Origin: Bacteroidales bacterium
GTDB lineage: Bacteria; Bacteroidota; Bacteroidia; Bacteroidales; P3
Assembly (NCBI GenBank): GCA_024681475.1
Contig: JAILAT010000049.1
Location: forward strand, 62,001-126,000
Length of the DNA: 64,000 nucleotides
Reading direction: 5' to 3'
Under the pieces are notes generated by a model. The model was not told the DNA's origin and searched no databases. It saw nothing but the letters and a program-made list of their open reading frames with translations. Within the stretch, counting starts at the first letter, position 1. Each line of letters opens with the position of its first letter. Both the position numbers and the translations under genes were made by a program. Below are positions 39,156-50,689 of this stretch, piece by piece.

Positions 39156-39721
39156 TGGCATATATTCCTACATTAAAGACAAAGTACAACGAGGAGATTA
39201 AGCCTGCGCTGATGGCCGAGTACAACTACAAGACCGTCATGCAGTGCCCCCGTTTGGTGAAAATCACCTTGAACCAGGGTCTGGGCAAGGCCGCCATCGC
39301 CGACAAGAAAGTCATCGACAAGGGTATCGAGGAGATGACGCTCATCGCCGGCCAGCGCGCTGTGGCCACCAAGTCGAAGAAGGACATCTCGAACTTCAAA
39401 CTGCGTCGCGGTATGCCCATCGGCGTTCGCGTCACTCTGCGCGGCGAGCGTATGTATGAGTTCCTCGATCGTCTGGTGACGGCTTCGATTCCCCGTATCC
39501 GCGATTTCCGCGGCATCAACGACAAGGGTTTCGACGGCAAGGGCAACTACACCTTTGGCATCTCGGAGCAGATTATCTTCCCGGAGATCGATATCGACAA
39601 GATTGACCGTATCCAGGGAATGGACATCACTTTCGTGACGACGGCCCGCACCGACAAGGAGGCCATGTCGTTGCTGAAGCAGTTTGGTTTACCGTTTAAG
39701 AATCAACAAAAATCTGAATAA
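39155..39721 (+). CDS. rplE: 50S ribosomal protein L5
   Basis: Sequence and synteny. Confidence 0.98.
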   Translation: MAYIPTLKTKYNEEIKPALMAEYNYKTVMQCPRLVKITLNQGLGKAAIADKKVIDKGIEEMTLIAGQRAVATKSKKDISNFKLRRGMPIGVRVTLRGERMYEFLDRLVTASIPRIRDFRGINDKGFDGKGNYTFGISEQIIFPEIDIDKIDRIQGMDITFVTTARTDKEAMSLLKQFGLPFKNQQKSE

Positions 39722-40021
39722 ATGGCAAAAGAATCAATCAAAGCTAGAGAACGCAAAAGAGAAAGAATGGTGGCCAGATATGCTGCCAAGCGTGCTGCCT
39801 TGAAAGAGCAGGTCCGCACGGGCTCGCCCGAAGAGGTGGAAGCTGCCGTCATCGCACTGCAGAAGCTGCCGAAGAATGCTTGCCCCGTGCGTCTGCACAA
39901 CCGCTGCAAGCTCACCGGCCGCCCCAAAGGCTACATGCGCCAATTCGGTATCTCGCGTATCAACTTCCGTGAGATGGCCGTCAACGGTCTGATTCCCGGC
40001 GTTAAGAAATCGAGCTGGTAA
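39722..40021 (+). CDS. rpsN: 30S ribosomal protein S14
   Basis: [25 protein letters not shown]. Confidence 0.98.
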   Translation: MAKESIKARERKRERMVARYAAKRAALKEQVRTGSPEEVEAAVIALQKLPKNACPVRLHNRCKLTGRPKGYMRQFGISRINFREMAVNGLIPGVKKSSW

Positions 40022-40164
40022 AAAACAAGAGGTTCCGGCATCCTGACGGCGCTGCGGCACCGGCAGGGTCAGAAGAACAGAAAAGAAAAAAAGAATTAGT
40101 AACAACAGTTTTGCAAGTTGAACAGAACATCAAAACTACAAGGCTGAAAAAAACGTTAAAAGAA

Positions 40165-40566
40165 ATGGTAACAGATCCTATTGCAGATTATTTGACCCGC
40201 ATGAGAAATGCTATCCAGGCGAAGCATAAGGTGGTCGTGATCCCTGCATCCAATTTGAAGAAAGAGATTACCAAGATACTGTTTGAGAAAGGCTACATCC
40301 TGAACTACAAGTTCGAGAACGAAAGCCAGCCCAACCAGTCCATCAAGGTGGCTCTCAAATATCATCCTGTGACGAAGCAGAGCGCTATCTCGGAGCTGAA
40401 GAGGGTGTCGAGCCCCGGTCTGAGAAAGTATGTCTCCGTCGATGAGATGCCTCGCGTGCTCAACGGCTTGGGCATCGCGATTGTCTCGACCTCGAAAGGT
40501 TTGATGACCGACAAGGAGGCCCGCAACCTGAACGTCGGCGGTGAGGTTTTGTGTTACATCAGTTAA
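40165..40566 (+). CDS. rpsH: 30S ribosomal protein S8
   Basis: MVTDPIADYLTRMRNAIQAKHKVVVIP; internal start chosen. Confidence 0.97.
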   Translation: MVTDPIADYLTRMRNAIQAKHKVVVIPASNLKKEITKILFEKGYILNYKFENESQPNQSIKVALKYHPVTKQSAISELKRVSSPGLRKYVSVDEMPRVLNGLGIAIVSTSKGLMTDKEARNLNVGGEVLCYIS

Positions 40567-40584
40567 AAGAGAGGAGAACAAAGT

Positions 40585-41140
40585 AATGTCAAGAATCGGA
40601 AAATTACCTATCAAGTTGCCGAAAGGCGTTGAAGTAAAGGTGTCGGACGACAATATGCTGACGGTGAAAGGTCCTCTCGGAGAACTCACCCAGAAGGTCG
40701 ACCCCACTATCACCGTTAAGATTGAGGACGGCGAGCTGAGATTCGAGCGTCCCTCTGACTCGAAGCAGGACAAGGCCTTGCACGGCCTCTACCGTGCTCT
40801 GGCAGCCAACATGGTCAAGGGCGTCTCCGAGGGCTTCAAGGTTGTTCAGGAAGTCATCGGCGTGGGCTACAAAGTGCAGGCCAACGGTCAGGTGATGGAG
40901 ATGGACTTGGGCTACTCGCACAAGATCTTTTTCGAGTTTGCTCCTGAAATCAAGATTGAGACGGTGACTGAGAAGGGTAAGAACCCCATCATCACCATGA
41001 CCTCCATCGACAAGCAGATTTTGGGACAGGCCGCTGCCAAGGTTCGCTCGCTGCGCAAGCCTGAGCCTTACAAGGGCAAGGGTATCCGCTTCCAGGGCGA
41101 GGTGGTTCGCAAGAAAGCTGGTAAGGCAGCCGCTAAGTAA
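40585..41140 (+). CDS. rplF: 50S ribosomal protein L6
   Basis: MSRIGKLPIKLPKGVEVKV; internal start chosen. Confidence 0.97.
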
Positions 41141-41217
41141 AAGTTGAACGGTGGCTGGCATAGAGTGGTAGCATGAAGCTCCAGACAAGTTGTCAGCCGC
41201 GAAAAAAGAATAACAAT

Positions 41218-41571
41218 ATGGCTACAAAAAAAGACATAAGAAGAACGAAAATCAAATATAGAATTCGTCACAAGGTGTCGGGCAGTGCCGAGATGCCTCG
41301 TCTGAGCGTGTTCAGAAGCAACAAGGAAATGTACGCACAGGTGATCGACGATACGAAAGGCGTAACACTGGCCGCGGCTTCGACGTTGGAGAAGTCGGTT
41401 GAAAAGGGTGGTACGAAGAGTGAGATGGCAGCCAAGGTCGGCAAGCTCGTCGCAGAGCGTTGCCTGGCTGCAGGTATTAATACTGTTGTTTTCGACCGCA
41501 ATGGTTACTTGTACCATGGTCGTGTAAAATCGTTAGCAGACGCAGCCCGTGAAGGCGGCTTAAAATTCTAA
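41218..41571 (+). CDS. rplR: 50S ribosomal protein L18
   Basis: [18 protein letters not shown]...[27 protein letters not shown]; start at 41218 chosen. Confidence 0.97.
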   Translation: MATKKDIRRTKIKYRIRHKVSGSAEMPRLSVFRSNKEMYAQVIDDTKGVTLAAASTLEKSVEKGGTKSEMAAKVGKLVAERCLAAGINTVVFDRNGYLYHGRVKSLADAAREGGLKF

Positions 41572-41576
41572 AGGAT

Positions 41577-42095
41577 ATGGCAGAAGTAAATGTTAAAAGA
41601 GTAAAATCAAGCGAGATTGAATTCAAAGATCGTCTTGTTGCAATTAATCGCGTGACCAAGGTTACGAAGGGCGGTAGAACGTTTAGCTTCTCGGCCATCG
41701 TGGTTATCGGTAATGAGAATGGCGTTGTAGGCTACGGCTTGGGCAAGGCCAAGGAGGTGCAGGCTGCTATCCAGAAGGGTGTGGACGATGCCAAGAAGAA
41801 CTTGGTGAAAGTCCCTGTGCTGAACGGTACGGTGCCTCACGAGCAGTGCGGCAAGTACAGCGGCGCCAAGGTTTTCCTGAAACCTGCTGCCCCTGGTACC
41901 GGTGTTATCGCCGGCGGTGCTATGCGTGCTGTTTTGGAGAGCGTGGGTGTGAAGGACGTGCTTGCCAAGAGCAAGGGCTCGTCGAACCCCCACAGCGTGG
42001 TGAAAGCCACCATCGATGCCCTGCTGAAGATGAAAGATCCTTACATGGTCGCTCAGCTGCGCGGCATTCCTATGGACAAAGTGTTTAACGGTTAA
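41577..42095 (+). CDS. rpsE: 30S ribosomal protein S5
   Basis: Sequence and synteny. Confidence 0.98.
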   Translation: MAEVNVKRVKSSEIEFKDRLVAINRVTKVTKGGRTFSFSAIVVIGNENGVVGYGLGKAKEVQAAIQKGVDDAKKNLVKVPVLNGTVPHEQCGKYSGAKVFLKPAAPGTGVIAGGAMRAVLESVGVKDVLAKSKGSSNPHSVVKATIDALLKMKDPYMVAQLRGIPMDKVFNG

Positions 42096-42114
42096 ATATT
42101 AGGAGACTGAAAAA

Positions 42115-42300
42115 ATGGCAGAAAAGAAATTAAGAATCACGCAAGTGAGAAGCAAAATCGGTCGTCCGGCTGACCAGAAAAGAACACTTGAGGCTTTGGG
42201 TCTGAAGAGGATTAACCACAGCCGCGATGTGGTGGCCACGCCTTCTACTTTGGGGATGATTGACAAGGTGAAACATCTCTTGAAGGTGGAGGAGATCTAA
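42115..42300 (+). CDS. rpmD: 50S ribosomal protein L30
   Basis: Sequence and synteny. Confidence 0.97.
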   Translation: MAEKKLRITQVRSKIGRPADQKRTLEALGLKRINHSRDVVATPSTLGMIDKVKHLLKVEEI

Positions 42301-42368
42301 AACAGACGTGGGCCGCAAGGCCCCGAAGCAGTATTGATTAACAAGTAACTAAAGAAAGGAAGCAAATA

Positions 42369-42818
42369 ATGAACTTAAATAATCTCAAACCTGCAGAAGG
42401 TTCTGTGAAGCACTCGAAACGTGTTGGCCGTGGTGCCGGTTCCGGCAAAGGTGGCACGTCGACGCGTGGTAACAAGGGTGCCAAGGCTCGTTCGGGCTAC
42501 CACCAGAAGGTGGGCTTCGAGGGCGGTCAGATGCCGTTGTACCGTCGTGTTCCCAAGTTCGGTTTCAAGAACATGAACCGTGTGGAGTACGTGGGTATCA
42601 ACATCGATACGCTGAACGAGCTGGCCCAGTCGAAGAACATCACCAACTTTGACATCGAGGTGTTCAAGCAGAACGGACTCATCTCCGGCAAGGACCGCAT
42701 CAAGATTTTGGGACGTGGCGAGTTGGCCCAGACCATCAATGTCACGGCTCATGCTTTCTCGGCAACGGCCAAGAAGGTCATCGAGGAGAAGGGCGGTGCC
42801 GCTACGGTGATAGAATAA
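42369..42818 (+). CDS. rplO: 50S ribosomal protein L15
   Basis: Sequence and synteny. Confidence 0.98.
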   Translation: MNLNNLKPAEGSVKHSKRVGRGAGSGKGGTSTRGNKGAKARSGYHQKVGFEGGQMPLYRRVPKFGFKNMNRVEYVGINIDTLNELAQSKNITNFDIEVFKQNGLISGKDRIKILGRGELAQTINVTAHAFSATAKKVIEEKGGAATVIE

Positions 42819-42915
42819 TAAATAGTGCAAACGGTGAAAAGCATTTGGATCGGCAAAGAAAGGTCCGAAATGGTTTGAAACAGTTTAGAGCTACAAATCA
42901 ATTAACGAATAAACA

Positions 42916-44247
42916 ATGAAGAGATTAATACAGACACTGAAGAATATCTGGTCGATAGAGGACCTGCGTAAAAGAATACTGTACACATTGGGTTTAGTAC
43001 TCGTTTACCGTGTAGGTAGCTTTATCGTCCTTCCTGGTGTCGATCCTTCTGGTCTTACCAAGCTTCAGGATCAGGGTTCTGAAGGTTTGCTGGGACTGTT
43101 GAATATGTTTTCAGGAGGTGCTTTCTCCAATGCGTCGGTTTTCGCGTTGGGTATCATGCCCTACATCACGGCTTCGATTGTCATCCAGCTGTGTGTCATG
43201 GTGATACCTTCGTTCCAGAAAATGCAGCGCGACGGTGAGAGCGGCCGCCGGAAAATGAATCAGTACACCCGTATCCTGACCATTTTGGTGGCTGCGTTCC
43301 AGGCTCCTGCCTACCTCACCAACATGATGTTCCAGGCCCGCGGTGCTGTCAACGAGCCTACGACCTTCTTCTGGGTGTCCAGTATCATCATCCTGGTGGC
43401 CGGCACGCTCTTCGTGATGTGGTTGGGCGAGCGCATTACCGACAATGGCGTCGGCAATGGTATCTCGCTGCTCATCATGGTGGGTATCATCGCCCGCTTG
43501 CCTTATGGTCTGTCTTCCGAGTTCATGGCTCGTCTGACTGAGAATGGCGGTTTGGTGATGTTCCTGTTCGAGATCGTGGTCTGGATGGCCGTGGTGATGT
43601 TCGTCATCCTCCTGGTCCAGGGCACTCGCCGCATCCCCGTGCAGTATGCCAAGCGCGTGGTCGGCAACCGCCAGTATGGTGGTGTGCGCCAGTACATCCC
43701 CATCAAGGTCAACGCCGCCGGTGTGATGCCCATCATCTTCGCTCAGGCCATCATGTTCATCCCCATCACTTTCATGGGCTTCAAAGGCTCCACGCCCTCG
43801 AAGTTCTGGATGAATTTCGCCGACTACGACGGACTGTGGTACAACGTGATATTTGCAGTGTTGGTGATTCTGTTCACCTACTTCTACACTGCTATCGCCA
43901 TCAACCCCACCCAGATGGCCGACGACCTGAAGAAAAACGGCGGTTTCATCCCCGGTGTGAAGCCTGGTAAGAAAACTGCTGAGTATCTGGATAATATCCT
44001 ATCGCACGTGACGTTGCCGGGTTCTATCTTCCTGGCAATTGTGGCTATCCTGCCTGCCATCATGCGCATCCCCGCATTGAATGTGAACACCCAGTTCGCA
44101 CAGTTCTTTGGCGGTACGTCGCTGCTGATTATGGTGGGTGTCATCCTCGACACGCTGCAGCAAATCGAGAGCCATCTGCTGATGCGCCACTACGACGGTC
44201 TCACCAAGACCGGCCGTATCAAGGGCCGCAGCTCGATGTCCATGTAA
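42916..44247 (+). CDS. secY: Preprotein translocase subunit SecY
   Basis: Multi-TM protein; FALGIMPYITASIVIQL. Confidence 0.98.
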   Translation: MKRLIQTLKNIWSIEDLRKRILYTLGLVLVYRVGSFIVLPGVDPSGLTKLQDQGSEGLLGLLNMFSGGAFSNASVFALGIMPYITASIVIQLCVMVIPSFQKMQRDGESGRRKMNQYTRILTILVAAFQAPAYLTNMMFQARGAVNEPTTFFWVSSIIILVAGTLFVMWLGERITDNGVGNGISLLIMVGIIARLPYGLSSEFMARLTENGGLVMFLFEIVVWMAVVMFVILLVQGTRRIPVQYAKRVVGNRQYGGVRQYIPIKVNAAGVMPIIFAQAIMFIPITFMGFKGSTPSKFWMNFADYDGLWYNVIFAVLVILFTYFYTAIAINPTQMADDLKKNGGFIPGVKPGKKTAEYLDNILSHVTLPGSIFLAIVAILPAIMRIPALNVNTQFAQFFGGTSLLIMVGVILDTLQQIESHLLMRHYDGLTKTGRIKGRSSMSM

Positions 44248-44285
44248 TTGACAGGAGAAGAGTAGAATAAAGAATAGAGAAAACG

Positions 44286-45059
44286 ATGATAACACTGAAG
44301 ACCAACGAGGAGATAGAGCTTATCCGCAAGGCGGCTTTATTGGTGGGCAAGACGCTCGCCGAGGTTGGTCGTCACATACGCCCCGGCGTCACCACAGGAT
44401 TTCTGGACCAGATCGGTGAACAGTTTATCCGCGACAATGGTGGCGTTCCGCTGTGCAAAGGGTTCGAGGGCTTCCCCTCGGCTCTTTGCATATCGGTCAA
44501 CGATGTGGTGGTCCACGGCATCCCCGGTGGCCTCTTCATCAAAGAGGGCGACAATGTGTCGGTGGATTGTGTCATCGAACTCGACGGTTACGTGGGCGAC
44601 TCGGCCTATACCTTCGCGGTCGGCGAGATCACGCCCGAGATGAAGCGGCTGCTGCAGGTGACCAAAGAGTGTCTCTATCTTGGAATAGAACGTGCCAAGG
44701 CAGGCAACCGGATTGGTGACATCGGCCATGCCGTGCAGGTTCACGCAGAAAAGAATGGCTACGGTGTGGTCAGAGAGCTGTGTGGTCACGGTGTGGGCTT
44801 CAAAATGCACGAGTCTCCCAACGTGCCGAACTACGGTGTCCCCGGTACGGGCGCATTGCTGAAAGAAGGTATGGTGATAGCCATCGAGCCCATGATCACC
44901 ATGGGGTCGAAAAATGTGAAATTCTCGCAGACCGACGGATGGACCTGCCGCACCAAGGACGGCAAGCCGGCGGCGCACTTCGAGCACACCATCGCGGTGG
45001 GCGCCAAGGGCCCCGAAATTCTGTCGAGCTTCGAGTTCATTGAGCAGAGGGCTAATTAA
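44286..45059 (+). CDS. map: Type I methionine aminopeptidase
   Basis: [18 protein letters not shown]...MVIAIEPM. Confidence 0.97.
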   Translation: MITLKTNEEIELIRKAALLVGKTLAEVGRHIRPGVTTGFLDQIGEQFIRDNGGVPLCKGFEGFPSALCISVNDVVVHGIPGGLFIKEGDNVSVDCVIELDGYVGDSAYTFAVGEITPEMKRLLQVTKECLYLGIERAKAGNRIGDIGHAVQVHAEKNGYGVVRELCGHGVGFKMHESPNVPNYGVPGTGALLKEGMVIAIEPMITMGSKNVKFSQTDGWTCRTKDGKPAAHFEHTIAVGAKGPEILSSFEFIEQRAN

Positions 45060-45091
45060 TAAACAGAGAACAAAGTAAAACAAAAAAAAGT

Positions 45092-45310
45092 ATGTCGAAA
45101 CAAGCAGCGATACAATTGGATGGCACGGTGATAGAATCATTGGGCAATGCGATGTTCCGCGTCGAGTTGGAGAATGGCCACAAGATCATTGCGCACATCT
45201 CGGGCAAGATGCGTATGCATTACATCAAGATCCTGCCGGGCGACAAAGTCCAGATTGAAATGTCGCCGTACGATTTGACCAAAGGAAGAATCACCTACCG
45301 TCACAAGTAG
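45092..45310 (+). CDS. infA: Translation initiation factor IF-1
   Basis: [44 protein letters not shown]. Confidence 0.98.
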   Translation: MSKQAAIQLDGTVIESLGNAMFRVELENGHKIIAHISGKMRMHYIKILPGDKVQIEMSPYDLTKGRITYRHK

Positions 45311-45384
45311 GCCCCGCAGCCCCGTCGTGACGGGGCGAGGAGCACAACGAGAAAAGAAGAAAAACAGATAAAAAATTCAGAAAA

Positions 45385-45501
45385 ATGAAAGTAAGAGTTT
45401 CTGTAAAGAAGAGAAGCCCCGAGTGTCAGGTGGTACGCCGCAAAGGGGTGGTTTATGTAATCAACAAGAAAAATCCCAAGTTCAAACAAAGACAGGGATA
45501 A
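45385..45501 (+). CDS. rpmJ: 50S ribosomal protein L36 (38 aa; absent from ORF track)
   Basis: Manual translation [38 protein letters not shown]. Confidence 0.96.
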   Translation: MKVRVSVKKRSPECQVVRRKGVVYVINKKNPKFKQRQG

Positions 45502-45572
45502 TTAGTTAAACAATGGCCTGGGGCCGAGCAATCGGCCAGAGGCAGAAAACAAAACAAAGAAGAAATCAGTTT

Positions 45573-45950
45573 ATGGCAAGAATTGCAGGTATTGACTTAC
45601 CCAAAAACAAAAGAGGTGTTATAGGCTTGACCTATATCTACGGCATCGGAAAGAGCACTGCATCGGAGATCCTGGCCAAGGCGGGTATCGACGAGAACAA
45701 GAAAGTGCAGGACTGGACTGACGACGAGCAGAACGCTCTGCGTACCATCATCAACGATGAGTACAAGGTGGAAGGCGCACTGCGCTCGGAGGTGCAGATG
45801 AACATCAAACGACTGATGGATATTGGTTGCTACCGTGGTATCCGCCATCGTCTGGGTCTGCCGCTGCGTGGTCAGAGCACCAAGAACAACGCCCGTACGC
45901 GTAAGGGTAAGAAGAAAACAATCGCAAACAAGAAGAAAGCTACGAAGTAA
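45573..45950 (+). CDS. rpsM: 30S ribosomal protein S13
   Basis: [26 protein letters not shown]; internal start chosen. Confidence 0.98.
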   Translation: MARIAGIDLPKNKRGVIGLTYIYGIGKSTASEILAKAGIDENKKVQDWTDDEQNALRTIINDEYKVEGALRSEVQMNIKRLMDIGCYRGIRHRLGLPLRGQSTKNNARTRKGKKKTIANKKKATK

Positions 45951-46082
45951 AGTATTCGTCAGCGGCCAGATGCGGACTATATGCCATGCCGTGGCCAGTA
46001 AGATTGCGGGCCTGATGCGGCGAGGCGGAATTACGGAGCAGCTGGTTAAAAGAATGTAGAATCAAGCAAGTAAAAAACAATT

Positions 46083-46472
46083 ATGGCAAAAACTTCAAAA
46101 CCGACAAAGAAAAGAGTCGTTAAAGTTGAACCTCAGGGAAGAGCATGCATCTTTGCATCCTTCAACAACGTTATTATTTCGTTGACCAATAACGCCGGTC
46201 AAGTGATTTCTTGGTCGTCAGCAGGAAAAATGGGCTTCCGCGGATCGAAGAAAAACACTCCGTACGCTGCACAGATGGCTGCGGAAGATTGCGGCAAAGT
46301 TGCTTATGATTTGGGCCTAAGAAAAGTGAAGGTCTTTGTGAAAGGACCTGGTCAGGGACGTGAATCTGCAATCCGCGCAATCAACGGTTGCGGCATCGAG
46401 GTGACTGAGATCGTCGACGTGACGCCGCTGCCTCACAATGGTTGCCGTCCTCCCAAACGCCGTCGCGTGTAA
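46083..46472 (+). CDS. rpsK: 30S ribosomal protein S11
   Basis: [12 protein letters not shown]-terminus. Confidence 0.98.
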   Translation: MAKTSKPTKKRVVKVEPQGRACIFASFNNVIISLTNNAGQVISWSSAGKMGFRGSKKNTPYAAQMAAEDCGKVAYDLGLRKVKVFVKGPGQGRESAIRAINGCGIEVTEIVDVTPLPHNGCRPPKRRRV

Positions 46473-46549
46473 GGGAGTGACAACGTGGCAAGGCCATCGG
46501 CGCCTGCCTACGCTTACAAATTATTAATAGTTAAAACAATAGAAAAGAT

Positions 46550-47155
46550 ATGGCAAGATACAGAGGTCCCAAGACCAAAATTGCAAGAAAGTTCCATGAA
46601 CCGATATATGGTCCTGACAAGAACTACGAAAGAAAACCCTATGCACCTGGTATGCACGGCCAGAACCGTCGTCGCGGTAAGACTTCGGAGTACGGCATCC
46701 AGCTGCAGGAGAAACAGAAAGCGAAATACACCTATGGCATCCTGGAGCGCCAGTTCCGTAAACTCTACCACGAGGCTTCCCGTCGCGGCGGTATCACCGG
46801 TGAGGTGTTGCTGCAGCTGATCGAGGCTCGCTTGGACAACACGGTGTACCGTCTGGGCATCGCCCGCAGCCGTGCTCAGGCCCGCCAGCTGGTGTCTCAT
46901 TGCCACATCGCCGTCAACGGCAACGTGGTGAACATTCCTTCCTTTAGCTTGAAAGAGGGCGATGTTGTTTCGGTTCGCGAGCGCTCGAAATCGCTTGAGG
47001 TCATCACCGACTCGCTGGCATCGCGTTCCAATAGCTACTCGTGGCTTGAGTGGGATGGTGCAACGATGAGCGGCAAGTTCCTGAACTATCCTCAGCGTGC
47101 CGACATTCCCGAGACCATCAACGAGCAGCTGATCGTGGAACTCTACTCGAAATAA
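46550..47155 (+). CDS. rpsD: 30S ribosomal protein S4
   Basis: [15 protein letters not shown]. Confidence 0.98.
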   Translation: MARYRGPKTKIARKFHEPIYGPDKNYERKPYAPGMHGQNRRRGKTSEYGIQLQEKQKAKYTYGILERQFRKLYHEASRRGGITGEVLLQLIEARLDNTVYRLGIARSRAQARQLVSHCHIAVNGNVVNIPSFSLKEGDVVSVRERSKSLEVITDSLASRSNSYSWLEWDGATMSGKFLNYPQRADIPETINEQLIVELYSK

Positions 47156-47256
47156 TAGTGTGTGACAATGTGTGAAATGACACACAGATAACGAGAGACT
47201 CTATCCTACGAAACCCAATAATAGTAATTTCAAGATAAAAGAAAGGAACCAAATAA

Positions 47257-48249
47257 ATGTCAATATTAGCTTTTCAAAAACCGGATACGGTCGTGATGCT
47301 TGAGGCTGACGACTATAAAGGTACTTTTGAATTCCGCCCGCTCGAGCCAGGCTACGGCATCACTATCGGCAACGCTTTGCGCCGCGTGCTGCTGTCGTCG
47401 CTCGAAGGTTTCGCCATCACCTCGGTACGAATCGACGGTGTGGACCACGAGTTCTCCTCGCTGCCCGGCGTGGTTGAGGATATGACGGACATCATCCTGA
47501 ACCTGAAGCAGATCCGTTTCCGTCAGCAGCTCGAAGGCACCGACTTCGAGAAGGTCACGCTGGACATCAACGGCAAGACCCTTCTGAAGGCTGGCGACCT
47601 CAACGAGCACCTGCAGGCTTTCCAGGTCCTCAACACCGACGTGGAAATCTGCCACATGGAGGCATCCACCAATCTGCATATCGAGCTGACGATAGAGAAG
47701 GGAAGAGGCTATGTTCCCAGCGATGAGAACAAGAAGGCCAACGCTCCTATCGGAGTGATTGCCATCGACTCGATCCATACGCCTATCAAGAACGTCAAGT
47801 ATGAAGTCTCGGACTACCGCGTGGAGCAGAAGACCGACTTCGAGAAGCTGACGCTCGACATCGAGACCGACGGCTCCATCCATCCGAAGGATGCGCTGAC
47901 CGAGGCCGCCACCATCCTGATTCAGCACTTTATGCTCTTCAGCGAAGAGGGCATCTCCCTGGAGCGTGAGCCGAAGCAGGTGGTCGAGGAATTCGACGAA
48001 AGCACCTTGCACCTGCGCCAGCTGCTGAAGACTAAGCTGACCGATCTGGACCTCTCGGTGCGTGCACTTAACTGCCTGAAAGCCGCCGAGGTGGACACAT
48101 TGGGCGATTTGGTTGCCTTTAATAAAGCTGATTTGTTGAAGTTCAGAAACTTCGGTAAGAAGTCGCTCATCGAGCTCGAGAACCTCGTGGCCTCGAAGGG
48201 CTTGGATTTCGGCATGAATATTTCAAAATATAAATTAGACAAAGAATAA
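47257..48249 (+). CDS. rpoA: RNA polymerase alpha subunit
   Basis: [17 protein letters not shown]; alpha-[23 protein letters not shown]. Confidence 0.98.
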   Translation: MSILAFQKPDTVVMLEADDYKGTFEFRPLEPGYGITIGNALRRVLLSSLEGFAITSVRIDGVDHEFSSLPGVVEDMTDIILNLKQIRFRQQLEGTDFEKVTLDINGKTLLKAGDLNEHLQAFQVLNTDVEICHMEASTNLHIELTIEKGRGYVPSDENKKANAPIGVIAIDSIHTPIKNVKYEVSDYRVEQKTDFEKLTLDIETDGSIHPKDALTEAATILIQHFMLFSEEGISLEREPKQVVEEFDESTLHLRQLLKTKLTDLDLSVRALNCLKAAEVDTLGDLVAFNKADLLKFRNFGKKSLIELENLVASKGLDFGMNISKYKLDKE

Positions 48250-48335
48250 AGAATCAGTGGATGGCTGCGATGCCCACAGAGGAGAGAGAACAACGTAGCG
48301 GCGGCACGGGCCATCACACATAAAAAGAAAGAACA

Positions 48336-48824
48336 ATGAGACACGGTTGCAAAGTAAATCACTTGTCAAGAACTCATGCACACAGGGTTGCGATGATGTC
48401 CAACATGGGTACGTCGCTGATTATGCATAAGAGAATCGAAACCACTTTGGCCAAAGCCAAAGAATTGAGAAAATATGTCGAGCCGCTGATTAACCGCGCG
48501 AAAGAGGATTCTACCCAGAATCGCCGCGTTGTCTTCAGCTATCTTCACAGCAAAGAGGCCGTCAACGAGCTGTTCCGCGAGGTGGGCCCCAAGGTGATGA
48601 ACCGTCCTGGCGGATACACCCGTATCCTCAAGACCGGCATCCGCAAGGGTGACAACTCCGAGATGTGCATCATCGAACTGGTGGACTACAACGAGAACAT
48701 GCTGAAAGAGGCCAAGACCAAGAAGGCTAAGAGCACGCGTCGTAGCCGCGGTGGCGCCAAGAAGAGCGAAGAGACCGCTCCTGTCGCCGAGACACTGGCC
48801 GCCGAAGAGGCTAAGGCTGAGTAA
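48336..48824 (+). CDS. rplQ: 50S ribosomal protein L17
   Basis: [24 protein letters not shown]. Confidence 0.98.
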   Translation: MRHGCKVNHLSRTHAHRVAMMSNMGTSLIMHKRIETTLAKAKELRKYVEPLINRAKEDSTQNRRVVFSYLHSKEAVNELFREVGPKVMNRPGGYTRILKTGIRKGDNSEMCIIELVDYNENMLKEAKTKKAKSTRRSRGGAKKSEETAPVAETLAAEEAKAE

Positions 48825-48848
48825 GTCGGAAAGGCTGCATCTCAACAG

Positions 48849-48888
48849 AATACTCCTGATATAGGCCTCGTCCTCTATCAGGAGTATT
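48849..48888 (+). terminator. Terminator of ribosomal superoperon
   Basis: AATACTCCTGATA...TATCAGGAGTATT, 13-bp stem. Confidence 0.85.
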
Positions 48889-48986
48889 ATTATGCAATTT
48901 TTTTTCAAAAAAAAGCCATCCCGATACAATAAAGTCGGTCGCCGGAGCGTTATATAATGTTTTATATATATTTTATTATCATTTAA

Positions 48987-50294
<1,308 letters not shown>

Positions 50295-50322
50295 ATAACT
50301 GGTTTATATACAATGACATTTT

Positions 50323-50348
50323 AGGGCTTTCACCATGGTGAAAGCCCT
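50323..50348 (+). terminator. Palindromic terminator after eno
   Basis: AGGGCTTTCACCA|TGGTGAAAGCCCT perfect 26-bp palindrome then T-rich. Confidence 0.85.
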
Positions 50349-50396
50349 ATTTTATATTGCGTTTTTTGGGGAAATAAGGTAGAAGCAAAAAAAAGT

Positions 50397-50419
50397 GAGG
50401 GTGTCTATTTGACACCCTC
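50397..50419. terminator. Second hairpin after eno
   Basis: GAGGGTGTC tattt GACACCCTC. Confidence 0.6.
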
Positions 50420-50689
50420 CCAAATACATCTTGAAATTTTGTAAGCACGCCTTGATAACGCGAAAAGGCGTTTTTTGTTGAGTGACATTTCTTAATTATT
50501 GTTAAAATGCCTGTTTTTTAACATTTCATAAGGTGGAGGCTGCGGTTCTTAGCGTGGTTTTTCATTATTGCCCTGTTTGTTGCATCGGGTCTCCATATGG
50601 GGGGCTATACGCTGATGCAGAATTTGCCTGAAGCGGTTCACAATAATTTCTCCAGACCTTCGTTATTATTATTTACAATGATTCACGTG

